From Planococcus citri (lineage: Eukaryota > Arthropoda > Insecta > Hemiptera > Pseudococcidae): 64,000 nucleotides of DNA. A program made the position numbers and the translations under genes. Numbering within the stretch: position 1 is the stretch's first letter; each line of letters begins with the position of its first letter. Below the pieces are notes generated by a model that did not search any database, was not told the origin of the DNA, and saw only the letters and a list, made by a program, of their open reading frames with translations. Location: NCBI RefSeq assembly GCF_950023065.1, contig NC_088679.1, forward strand, positions 1,674,001 through 1,738,000, in the 5' to 3' direction. Below are positions 1 through 12,000 of the stretch, piece after piece.

Positions 1-416
1 CCAATTTCTGATGTGATGCAAGCCTTATGTTCATGGTTAATTCCCAGCCAAAGCCACACCACCAACATTCAAAATTTACCCAGGAAGCAGGCCGTTGCCT
101 TATGCCGTGTACGTATGGGCCATGCCCTCCTCACCCACTCTCATCTATTCAAAAAAGAACCCCCTCCAATATGCTCTACATGCGAAGTCCAACTCGCTAT
201 CTCCCACATCTTACTCACCTGTCAAGATCATACCAATTTAAGAAACTCACTCGACCTCCCTAAAACTCTACCTGAAATATGTAGCTCATAACCCTTCAGT
301 CTTACTCTCCTTTCTCCAAAAATCCAACCTCCTTCCATTAATGTAACAGCATAAAATGACCCGTGTACATGGCATGGTGACCAACCAACAGGTAACAGGT
401 AACATTGTGTTTTCAC
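1..416 (+). mobile_element. 3' end of a jockey-like non-LTR retrotransposon
   Basis: The frame at 13-291 reads CRVRMGHALLTHSHLFKKEP followed by PPICSTCEVQL and SHILLTCQDH. This matches the C-terminal tail of jockey-clade LINE polyproteins, where a CxxC...H...C cluster follows the RNase H/linker region and the phrase 'RxGHxxLTHxxLxxKEPPPxCxTC' is characteristic. The element continues off the left edge, so the reverse transcriptase is not visible. The frame closes at 291 and about 120 bp of presumed 3' UTR follow; I see no clear poly(A) tail. A LINE remnant, not a host gene. Confidence 0.75.
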
Positions 417-420
417 CTAT

Positions 421-2400
421 TGAAATACATGTGAATTTTTGAAATCTCTTGCCCTCGCTACGCTAGAGCTTTGGTTCTCTTTCACAAAATTAAAAAAATT
501 CCACGTTTGAGGCTTCTAAAAATTGAACAGGGAAAACGAAAATTTTTTATTCAAGTCGTGATGGGTTATAAGAAGAGGAAGACCCTCCTGTAATTACTTG
601 TAATTGTCAACTTTAGCAGAACTGTTTTCTCATCTTTCGTTTTATTCGTCAAAATTGGTAATTCCCCCCCCCCCTCTGATATCAGTCGGCAAATTTTCGG
701 TTGTACCCTCCCCCTCACCCCTTCAAACAAAAGCTTTAGAGTTTCGTCCCTGCAGAGCAGACAGTTATTATAGGCAAAGGCATCGAGGGTGCGAGAAAAG
801 TAAAACAATGTCGCATGCGGAATATGGATGGGGTTTGGGGAGGCAGCTAGGCAGAGTAGATACTCGTACTCGTATAACACGCAGTTAAACAACTATATCT
901 ACAATATTTTCACTGGAAGAAATAATTCGGTTTTATTATAGTACGGTATGGTATATAGTATAGCGTATCCAGCCAGTTATTGTGCGGCTGCCACCGCGAC
1001 CGCCACACCGTGCCGCCAAAACGTACTAATTACAATTCAATTTAAATGCAAATTTAACCGCGTTAACGCTTCCGCGCGCCATAATTTTTCGTTTAATTGC
1101 CTGTTTTAGGCGAATATAGTTTACCATTATAGGCGGTCGGCGGGACGCGCCGCGCCGCGCCATTTTTCGCCAACTAATCAAATTTAATTTTAATCAGAAA
1201 AACACCCTCTTTTCGTTTGCCGGGCTGGGCCGAGCCGCGTGATTTTTCACACATTTTTTTTTTTTCACGACGACGACGCGAGCCCAATGTGAGAAATTCT
1301 TTATAGAATTTTTGGCTACTGCACGACGATAAGTTAGTATGATGAGCCCGGATATCGAGCAACCTTACATTTTATATACAGTTTAGTATTAGTCGAAGAA
1401 TTCGAACCGGGTATTCCGTTTGCGTCATTCTGTACCAACGAACGTAATCGAAACGACCTAAATATTGAAACAGGCCGGTGCTTTTTCTTCTTTTTTTTTT
1501 CGCTGTTTTCCCCCTCGTTTTCGTCTTTTTGTCTATATACGGGTAGTTTCATCGCTTTCTAGAGAATTAGCAACAGTTTAAGCGTTTTATTAATTTAATT
1601 CTTCGGATTGCGCGCGTGATTTTTATTACGGTCTAGAGTTTTCTTGAATTGGTCCCCGGAGGGTTTCTCCACCTTTTTTTTTTTTTTTTTTTGGTGTGTG
1701 TGTTTCCCCGTATCCACGTCTAGATGCTGGTCGTCGTACATTACGTATATACACTCGACCAACGTGTGTGGTATACCTCGCCTCATCGTCGTTCTGGCAT
1801 CGCATTTCGCTCATTTGTTACCTACGTGTGGTTTTTTTTTCGCCCTACTCTTCTCTGCATTTCGCTACGACGACGACGGATATTAGCGCAAAGGTACCTA
1901 AAACGCAACGTAGATCTGTTTTCTCTTAATCCCTTAATAGTGCTGCACTTCGTGTCCAATTCGCATGCGTACGTGCTCGTTTTACTCGCAGACTCTATCA
2001 GCATACGCAAAGAGTTCGATAACTTTTGCAAACGTCTACCTTTACGTGTAATTGCCTTTTGCCTTCTCTATTTATGGCACCTTTTTGAAAACAATCCGCG
2101 GAACGAATACGAGAACGTCTTGTAGTTTATCGATTAGGTACATACCTACTGTGTCGGTCAAATTTTCTGCGGAGGAACCGGTGAGGGGGAAGGGGCCAGG
2201 GGGAGGAAGTTGACGAGTAACATGAGATGACCCTGATGCATACGGATCCAAATTCGAGACCATTTTTCAAAGCGAGAAACGAGGGGTTGAGAAGTCGCAC
2301 GAAACCTATGTTCATCTTGGTTGAGGGAAGGGGGGGAGGAGAAAACTCGATTTTAAATTCAAAAATTTGATCTGTGGATTTTGAATGTACATATATATTT
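421..2400. other. Intergenic, no gene seen
   Basis: No exon with recognisable homology. It contains a CpG-rich patch around 960-1240, several long poly-T runs (about 1255-1265, 1490-1500, 1674-1692) and short open frames of biased composition that look accidental. A motif at 450-470 (TTGCCCTCGCTACGCTAGAGC-like) resembles the GCCCTCGCTTCGCTCGGGC motif repeated inside the element at 27.9-30.4 kb. Confidence 0.5.
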
Positions 2401-2429
2401 ATTGAGTCAAAAAATTACGATCAAAGCTC

Positions 2430-4450
2430 CTTACAAGTGGGTCATTCCACGTCAATTGGACCAAGAAGTGGTAGTGGGGTTGGGCGATTTTTTTGAAATT
2501 TTTCCTGTGGAAAGACATACCGAAGGGATGACCAATGGCGCAAATCGCAGCCCTCTAGCCCATTTTTAAAGGCAGCCAGGGGGTGTCAAAGTTTTCAGTG
2601 AACCTAAAATATCATTCATTTCAGCGGTGGATTACTCGATAACCGCGATACCTACCAAAATGGAACTTTTCCCCATAGTTAGAGGTTTTGAAAGGCTTTT
2701 TGGTGATATAATAAACATCAGTGTTGCCATTTTTTTTCGTACAAAAAATAAGCTCAAAAAGTTTCAAAACGTAGTTTTCACATCGTTCCGACTCTCAAAA
2801 ATTCTGAAAAAAATATATTATGGCCAACTTTTCATGTTGAATAAAATATTAAAAAATTGAGCTGCTAACATGTTGCAAAGTTGATTTAAAAAAAATTGTA
2901 ATTTGAGAAAAAATGCGATTTTTTGATTTAAAACATGAAAAAAAGTTTTGATAGGAGAAGTGGACCCATTTGACTCCTATTTTTACGTATCCGTTGAAAA
3001 GGTTGAAAAAACTCCTTCACTCGATGAAATTAACTCATCGCAAAAAAATCAAAATTCGAAAAAAATCAATTTTCAATTTCAAACATCAAAAAAAGTTTAA
3101 ATTTATTCAGTTGTCTTATTTTGACCTCTTTCTGACGTATTTCATGAAAACGTTGATAAAAATTACACTCGCAGTAAAAAAATAAAAATTCGTTCATTTT
3201 TTGAATTTTTTCGAATTTTGATTTTTTTTTTAGGAGTTCATTTCATCGGCGAAAGGTTTTATGATTGCTTATTTCTCCAGCGATTTCATGAATTGAAATT
3301 TTAAATATGCAATGTAAGTGTGGCACGTTTGACGAATCAAAAAAAAAAACAAAAATTCTGCACAACACTAATTACTTTTCTAATTAGGCCGTTCTGGAGT
3401 CTCCAGCAATTCTTATGGAAATTTCTATCTCTCAAAAAATTTGATTGAAATCTCTCGAAACTAACTTAAGCACCTGTAAACATGTTCAAAATCGGTTGAT
3501 TATCTGCTTGACCGATTTAACACAGATTTTCTAAAATATTCTCGCAGATTCAGAAGCTTTTTTTTCGATTATGAAATCGCTGGAGAAATACACGATTTTG
3601 AAATTGAAGAAGCCAATTTTGAAAAAATGATATGCCATCGGTTAAGTGAATCACTAAAAAGCACCAATCGCGTTTGCACGTGCTGAAGTTGATTTTGACA
3701 GTTTTTATGGCACTTTTTACAATCTTGAATTTTCAAATGTAATGGCTAGAAGCTCCTTTTATTGTTAGATCTACTTTTTCTGTTCGGTATAATTCTGTGA
3801 AAAAATATCAAGCTTCAAAAATGAGCCGGAGGCTCCAGAAATGTCCAAAACGATTCGAAACCATTTTAAATCGACTCTAGGAGTTGAAAATAAGGCATAC
3901 ACCAGTTTTCAGTTTTCCAGGTCTTTTTGGTAAAATTTCGATTTTTCTATTTTTAGACGAAAGATTTTAAAAATTAGTCAAAAATCAAAAAGTTAATTTT
4001 AGCCACTGAAATTTTGGCTGGTGATGTATTTTTGTTTGCTATTTCGATTTAGCTTTGTTCGGGTTAAAAAATTTTCTGCTGGTTGGGATAATACCTCGCT
4101 TGACAGACGATTATTTTGCTCAAATTGCCAGATTTCAGTTTTTTATTAAATGAAATCTGCGAGTAGAAATTAAAATGATGGTCCAAAGTACCTACATCGA
4201 GTTTTAATTTAACTCGCTTATTACCTATCTGGGAACCATTGATTAAATTTCTGAGTTTAAAACCAAGTTTTTTTACCTGTTCTTTTTTTTCTTTTTTTTT
4301 TAATTCAGAAAAAAAATTGGAAAAGTGTTTTTTTGTGGGGTAGTTGGTGGTCATTTTTTACATGAAGTTACAAGCGATGAAATTGTAAAACAAAATTAAT
4401 TGTTTTTTCAAAAATTACTTTTTTGAAGTACCCAAAGCTATTCTTCACTT
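2430..4450. repeat. Dispersed AT-rich repeat
   Basis: The stretch from about 2434 (TGGGTCATTCCACGT...) through about 2860 recurs at 35640-35690 plus 37484-37860, where it is split by a foldback element. The part from about 3400 to 4090 is related to 21790-22380: both carry a phrase like 'GCACTTTTT..AAAATTT..GGCTAGAAGCTCC', then 'GGTGATGTA..', then 'TTTCGATT.AG.TTTGT'. No coding signal. This is a moderately old interspersed family. Confidence 0.6.
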
Positions 4451-5905
4451 TTATCTTCGATTCTCAAATTTTTCCATAGGACTCTTATGCTCAATGTGAA
4501 CTATCTCACTGTATTTGATCAGAATCCAAGGTATGTTCATGTTTTCATCGATCCTGCTGGACTTACCCTTTACATAATGTTCGTAATGTGTGAAAATTTA
4601 AAAAAAAATGTATGGGGGGGGGCAATATCTCCTAAAGAGGAGGCTAGCGAGAGGTCAAGAATATTAGCGCCAAGTGTTTTTACACCAGGTCCAGCCAACC
4701 TCTGGGACCACTTTCGACTCTATTCGAATCGAAGGGCGACTGAAAACATTTTAGAGGAGAGGGGACCCATTTATAAAATTTTACAAACAATTTCAAACTA
4801 AATTTGAGTGGCTGAACTTTTTATTACAGGGGTTTTGATGCATGTTCTGTCCAATCAACGCTGCAAAAATAGTTTCCTAATGAGCATCACAAATAGTGCA
4901 AATGAAAAAGCAGTCCTATACTTACAGGATATTTTAAAAACTTTTTTTGCTTTCAAAAAATTAAAAAAAAGAGCATGCCGGATCAAGTTATATTCAGGAA
5001 GACCACCAATCATCATCGCATCGTGTAAAATTTCACGATTTTATTTCAGCGCGAATTCGCAATCTCCTTCTCGAGTAAGTTCGGTATTTGTTCAGACAAT
5101 TTATGAAAATACCTGTTTACTCGTAGAGTACATTTTTCAAAAATAATTTACCGAAATTCATAATAACGTCACGACCTCATCCACATACACGAAACAAACC
5201 CTGTAGAAGAAAAAAAAGGACGATGTCAACCTCGACGACGTACAAAAGCTAAACACGACGTCATCATCATTTATCTGTGAAAGTTTAGTAGTTTTTTTTT
5301 TAGCCTACTCGCATTACCAATGAGTCGGTATATAGAAGTTTGAAACAGAGGGAGTGAGAGAGAGAATGAGAAAGATGAAGAAGAAAAAAAAAATAGAAAG
5401 AAAAAAAGTGAAGCACTGCGTTGTCAGCAACCGATAACGGACGTCAGCTTCCGTTAAAAAAAAAAGTCAACATTAACCTAGACGGGATTTTTGTCGGCGT
5501 TGTGTTTTACTTATTGTATAGGTATAGCGTTGTTTCGTTGAAATTTTTGCTCTATTTTAATCTCTACATTTCTATAGCACATGTGTATTGTACGTATAAT
5601 AATGTAGGTACCTTATACTTATGTGTACCTATACGCAAAAGGTAAATGCATAACGTTTCTATGACGCACTTCGTAGGTATATGTTTCTTCGTATAACTTT
5701 ATAAAACCTTCTTTTTTTTTTTTGGTTTTGTTTTGCTGTTATTATTACTATCTTTCTCTTAACTTTTTCTTTCTTTCTATCTTTACCCATCGTAAGCATT
5801 ATGATTTTTCTATCTTTCTTTCTTTTTTATTTTATTTCATATACGAGAGTAAATTGAAATAAATTTCTGATTACAAATAACAAAAAACATTATGTACTAC
5901 TTTAC
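4451..5905. other. Intergenic or intronic, no exon seen
   Basis: This lies on the 3' side of Rdl exon 2 and so should be Rdl intron 2. Open frames at 4487-4801 and 4808-5146 (plus) show no family I recognise and have low-complexity flanks. The next Rdl exon, expected to continue into PPVEVG..., was not found, so it lies beyond the left edge. Confidence 0.45.
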
Positions 5906-5909
5906 CAAC

Positions 5910-6007
5910 CTCCGTAATTTGGCCTGACTCGTTTATCGTAACTTGCGCTTACTGAATCCAGAATGGCTGATATATTCACATCGCCCAGCATTCCGCCTCC
6001 GTGCGTT
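5910..6007 (-). CDS. Rdl: Rdl exon 2
   Basis: Encodes THGGGMLGDVNISAILDS, then VSASYDKRVRPNYGG. MLGDVNISAILDS and SYDKRVRPNYGG are near-invariant in arthropod Rdl subunits. The acceptor is TTTTGCAG just above 6007. Two donors are possible: GTTGGT (exon ends at 5910, leaving G for the expected Gly-Pro-Pro continuation) or GTAAAG (exon ends at 5906, which would add TTG). I prefer 5910 because it keeps the NYGG-PPVEV continuation. The Val-Ser-Ala triplet replaces the more usual Phe-Ser-Val after ILDS. Confidence 0.92.
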
Positions 6008-9000
6008 CTGCAAAATTGAAAAACATAAAATCGTTATACCCGAGTTATTATAATGATCGATCGTATATAATGGAATAATTATGTATTTAATATAACCTAC
6101 GATACGACGCGTAAGTAAATTCGCGAATAAAATAGCCTATATACAAGCGAGAGGCATGAATCGTATAGGTATGTACAAGTTTCGGTAGCGTTGCGCGTAT
6201 TTGCGGCGAACCGAGTATGCAATTCTATTAACATCTAGCCACGTTCCATCTGCGTAACGTTGGCCACCGCACCGCACCCCACCCACGTTACCATCTAGGT
6301 GAGAAATTTAGCCGAACCAACTCGTCGCTTCGAACCTACGAAGTCGAAACTCTTGTGTCGGATGTTTTCAAAGAAGCCGATTTCATTTCTGATGGATTAA
6401 TTCACCCAAAAATCCTAAATGCGCCCTTGTACGTAGGAAGGAGCAGAGGAGGCACAAAAATTCAAAACTTTCGAGACAACCAGCGTTATTAGCGTCGAAA
6501 TAGCGATTTTCAAGGGCTACGATTTCATCTTCAATGGCCGGCCGTTGAACTTGAAAATTCGAAATGTTTCTGGAAGAGGGGGCGGAGGGAAGTGGAAGGG
6601 GTGTTGAGAATATAAATATTTCGAAAAATGCGATATTTCGTATCAAAATATGGCTTTTTGAGGGTCCTAATGCGACGTTTTGGATACTTATCCATTGAAC
6701 ATGTGAAATTTGAAATGTGCTCCAAAATGAAGCGGTGGAAGGAAGGGGCGAGCTCAACATTTGTGTGCTCGAAAAATGCAAGATTTCTATATAAATAGGG
6801 AAATATGGGGCTTCGAAGAGTCTTTTTAGTGATAATTTCATTTGAAGAAGCACAAAACTCAAAATTTTCGAGAAAAACGATATTACGTAGTATTAGAGTG
6901 TGGTTTTTCGAGGGCACCAATTTCATTTTCAATGACCGTTCAACTCGAAAATTCAAAATGTTCTCTGCAGAAGGATAGAGGTGACTAGGGGGGGGGGGAG
7001 AGATGCAAAATCTGAAGATTTAAAAAAAAACATCTTGCGCAGTAGGCAAGATTACCCGACTTTGCTCTGTTATACAGGAAAATAAACAAATTTACCGAAA
7101 TTTACGGATTTACCAAAATTTACCAATTTACCGAAATTTACCAATTTACCAAAATTTACCAATTTACCAAAATTTATCAATTTACCGAAATTTACCAATT
7201 TACCAAAATTTACCAATTTACCAAAATTTACCAATTTACTAAAATTTACCAATTTACCAAAATTTACCAATTTACCAAAATTTACCAATTTACCAAAATT
7301 TACCAATTTACTAAAATTTACCAATTTACCAAAATTTACCAATTTACCAAAATTTACCAATTTACCAAAATTTACCAATTTACCCAAATTTACCAATTAA
7401 CCAAAATTTACGAATTTACCAAAAATTACCCCAGCAATTTACTAACATTTACCTCAGTAATTTACCAGACATTACCCACTAATTTACCAATTTTCCATTT
7501 TACCAAGAATTACCCCAGCAATTTACCAACATTCACTTCAGTAATTTACCAGACATTTCCTCACGAATTTACCAATTTTTTACCAAATTTTAATTACCCC
7601 AGTAATTTACTGCCAAAGGTTTTTACCAATTTACCAAACTTTACCAATTTACCAAAAATTACCCAAGCAATTTACCAAAATTTTCGACCAACTTTAATTA
7701 CGAGTAATTCACCAAAAATAGCTAATCATTTTATTTACTAAAAATTACTATTAATTCACCAAAAAAAAAAATTATCAAAATTTACTGGCTATTTACCAAA
7801 AACTTAATGTTTTTTGTTAAAACAAAAATTACACTAGAAATTTTTGAAAAATTTTGATTTTTTATGGCAGTCAAAATTGTCAAAAAGCGTCCATTTTTGT
7901 CAAGATTGTCGAGAAGAGCAAATTTTTGTCAAAATTATCAGAAAGGTGCCCATTTTTTGTATAATTGTCCAGAAAAGACCAATTGTTGACAAAATTATCA
8001 AATAGTCCTGTTCTTGTCAATATTGTCCCAAGAAATCCCATTTCCGCTAAAATTGTGAAAAAATTTCCATTTTTGCTCAAAATTATGAGTGTCTATTTTT
8101 TTTTAACGAGTTATAAAAAAGTTATAGGTACCTACTTTACGTTTTTTCTTCAAAAGTCTTTTGGGGAATAGTTTTTTGATAAAGTAGTTTGATGGTCGTA
8201 AGTTTTGCCAAAGTTATCGAGAAATTTGTGCTTTTTTGTCAAAAACGTCCAAAAAGCCCTCTTTTTGTTTCAAAGTTTGGCAAACAAAAGTCAAGTTTTC
8301 ATAACATTGCTTTAAAAGCTCATTTTTTCGTTTTTTCTCCCAAATTCTTTCATTTTTTTAGTTTTTTTAGTTTTTATGGCAATTTTTCGATATGTATGAA
8401 AAATTTCTTCTGGGGCGTGTCCTTATGACAAAGCTCTCATTTCACTTTATACAATGCAGATTGGGCCCTTGAATAGAAGTGAAATGCAAAAAGCTTTGAA
8501 AACCATCAAAATCGATTGATTGACATAAAATATCATTGTTGAAACGTGTTTTAAAAATATGACATAAAAACATGTAAAAAGCACTTCAATTGACGGTTCG
8601 ATTCATCATGATAACTCGAGTTATTGGTGTGAAAGTTCAGTTTTGACTCGAGTCCCGGTAATTTTCACTAGACCCTGGCAGAGAAATCACTGAAAAAAAC
8701 TTGTGCAAAAATGTAAATAGCTGACTTCATTTTCGGTTCAATTTCCTAAAGAAGTTAAGGAGAATAAAATACCGTATTTACGGCAAACTGGTTAGGCAAT
8801 TTTATTAACATCTAAACACTCAAACACTGGATCTTATCATTTTTATCAATTCAGTCGGGGTTTTGGGTTTTGAACTTTGGTTCTTTGATTTTGCTCAACA
8901 TTTTGGTATAGGTCTCTCAGGTTAGGAAAGGGGTAAAATCACCATCATTGGCCTCCATCCCTCTTATGGGGTCGGCGGGGGAGATTTTTTAATCATAATT

Positions 9001-12000
9001 TTGTTTCTTACTCGATCTTGGAACTTGATTACTCTAGAGTTGCGTAACTTTTCAGGAAATCGTACGTTTGCAGGGTTTTAAAGATGATTAGAAATAAACT
9101 CAAAAACTTTCGGTCAATATTTCGAAAGTTCAAGAAAGCTCAAATTTCAAATTTTAGAGCTATAATTTACTAGAATTTGGCGAAAATCCAGAAAGCATAT
9201 TTTTCAATAATATTTACAACCGTCAATTTTTCGTGACGAGATTCGCCAAACCATGAATTAGGAAGAGGAGAGCAGGGGGGGTTACGGAGCCCCAAAATTT
9301 TGGTCGAAATGTAGAAAAATGTCGAATATCGTGTGATATATCGTTTCACACGTTTTAAAGAGCGCTGAATACGAATATCGACTTACTTTTTCGATTTGAC
9401 GCCCCCAACACCCTTCTTCGTGTAAGTGACACCCAATTTTCTGGCAAATTAAATAAATCGTGTGTCATATGGTCGTGGTTTATTCGGTTTTTGGAAGCGC
9501 TGAATTCGAATATCTGTTTATTTTTTTTTAATTCAGCCCCTCCATGATTTCAGACTATGATGGATATATGTACTTAGTATTGCTCGATTGTATAAAAGAG
9601 AAAGTTGCTACCAAATATATTTTGTATTTATGTATGCTGTGTAAGTAAAGCACTAAGTGTACCTACTTATATAACTTACACTTTTCGTCGCCGTTATACC
9701 CTACCCTACATGTATGTATGTATATGAAATACTTGGATGAAATTTCAATGTATTTGTAGGTAGTATAAGTTTACTAGTAAAACGATCGAAATATGTACAT
9801 GTAGAAGGTAAAAAGAAGGATGTAGGGAACACGAGAAAATTTTGGATCAATATCATCGGTATCAGATGGTGGTGAACGTTTTGAAAGATTAGCAAAAGTA
9901 GCGGTAGCGACGACGACGACGGCGACGCTTCTGAGCACGATGACGACGTTAACAGCAGAGTGCGGAAAAAAGTATAGCGACTTTTAGCTCTATTGCTTTT
10001 ATTAAAAAAAAAAAATCTAGTATGTACACAGTACACACCAACAACAGCGGCACACCGCCACGCTACGCTACGTTGCGCCGTGATGAAGAGCGGAAGAAAG
10101 AAATGGAGCTTTTATTGTGGAAGCTGTGGGTCGAGTCGAGTCGAGTCGAGTCGCGTAAACGTACGATATATCGCGCGCCAACTACTCGCGCTCAAAGCAC
10201 ATACTCGGGCAAAGACGTTAGCGTTATTTAAAGCATCGCAGGCAGGCAGGCACTAGGTGCGCATAGTGCCAAGGCAAAGGCGAAAGCGAACCTCATCGTA
10301 CTCGTATACATAGTGCAGCGGGTTGCCGTTGCCCGAGAATTACGAAGGAGGAGTCGGTAACGATTTTAAAATATAGCGTCCCAGCGAGACTTTTAATTTC
10401 GCTCGCCGCGAATTATTAATGTGCTCAGGTTCGAGAACTTTGTTAGAAGACAAATCTGTCACTTTCAACCTTTTTCCTTCGTGCGTCGTCTTGCCCGTTT
10501 AATATTAGTTCTATACTCGTAAACTCGTATACACACAATGCCTTAATTTTTTCACTATACCTACCGGTGGTGAGTCTACGAGTATGTGTACTATAGTGCC
10601 AAGTTTTCTGATTATCTCTTATCTAGCTGTTCTCACTTTCATCGTAGGTAAAGTACCTATACCTACCCATCTCGTCAGTGTTATTATTCGCCAAAACGAG
10701 TTACTGCCGTTTAAGCGATATCGCAGGATTTCAAAACAGAGATTGCTTTCGTCATACTTTCTCTCTCCATTTACTACATATTCAATGAAACACGATTCTT
10801 GATAATGTTTTCATCTTTTTGACCAGGATTTAAACGATACCATAATTTTTGGAAAGAAGAATGAAGATGGATTGAAACTTGGTCGTCATCGTCGTAGTTT
10901 CCTTTTAAATGTTAGACCTGTTGACCTGTCAGCTATGGGGTGGCACTTATTGAAGATGAGCTTGAGGTATTGATGAGTTTCCTCCTCTATGTATCTCCCT
11001 CTGTCATTCCTTTTTCCCTATATTAGAGGACCTGTTCAGGCGATCTTGTTTTCTCCATCCTTTCGAGTCTTTCCTATGCACTTTTGAACTTCATGATGAC
11101 TTTATTCAGAGATCTGGTTTTGGTTTTCTCAGGTGGGGCATCTGTCTCTGAGAGTCAACCTCGCCAATAATCTCTTCATCATGAATTTCATCTCCATCGC
11201 TGTTATTCTTCTTTTATCAGATTTCGATTTCTTCAGTGCCCCTATCTCGCTCCCCCTATTTCACCTTTTTTTTTTTTTTTGGTATATATAGGGACTTTTG
11301 CCGTATCCTAAAAAATTTATATAAAAAACACTCACGCATTTAGCCTGAGAGTGAGGAGATACAGACTTTTCTTCAAATAAAAATCTTTTAAGAACGAATT
11401 GATTCACTTTTTTTGAAACATCTGTACAGCAAATTGCTGTTGAAAACCATTTGGAACCACCACAACCGCTTTTTTAGGTCAATTGAAACGGGACCCAGAA
11501 CCATCAGAACCGTTTCAAAATTTGGAAAAGAGAAGTACCGAAAGAACAACCATATAAAATGATTTTGAAACAATTTAGAACCATTTAGAACCGATTGAGT
11601 TTTTTAAGGAAAGAACAACCAGAACAAGAACCAGAACAAGTTTCAAATAAGAAGAACCATCAGGAACCCTTTTCAGGAATCGGTTCTTTTTGGTCCTCTC
11701 ATCATTGAAACTTCGTTTTTTTTACCAAAGTGAAATAAGAATTCATGTTTTTCATGCAAAATAAGCGAGGTAAAGGGGAATTTTCACAAATTTTCAATTT
11801 TTTGCCAATTTTTTGCATCTGGAACCATTTGGAACCATTTTATTGGTGGAACAACCAGTACCACCAGCAAAATATCAAAGGAGGAGTAAAAGGAACCACC
11901 AGAACCGTTTGAGTTTGAGAAGAACTGAGAACCATTTTGGAAGAACAATGTGAAAGGTATCTTTTGGAACCAAAACAAAACCGTTTCAAAGCCACAACTG

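Noticed and set aside
1644..2125. Overlapping plus-strand frames of 77-133 codons
   Set aside because: Composition follows poly-T and CpG tracts; no domain, no consistent start or splice sites.
4487..5146. Two consecutive plus-strand frames of 104 and 112 codons
   Set aside because: No recognisable family and no splice context; they overlap dispersed-repeat-like sequence on the 3' side of Rdl exon 2.
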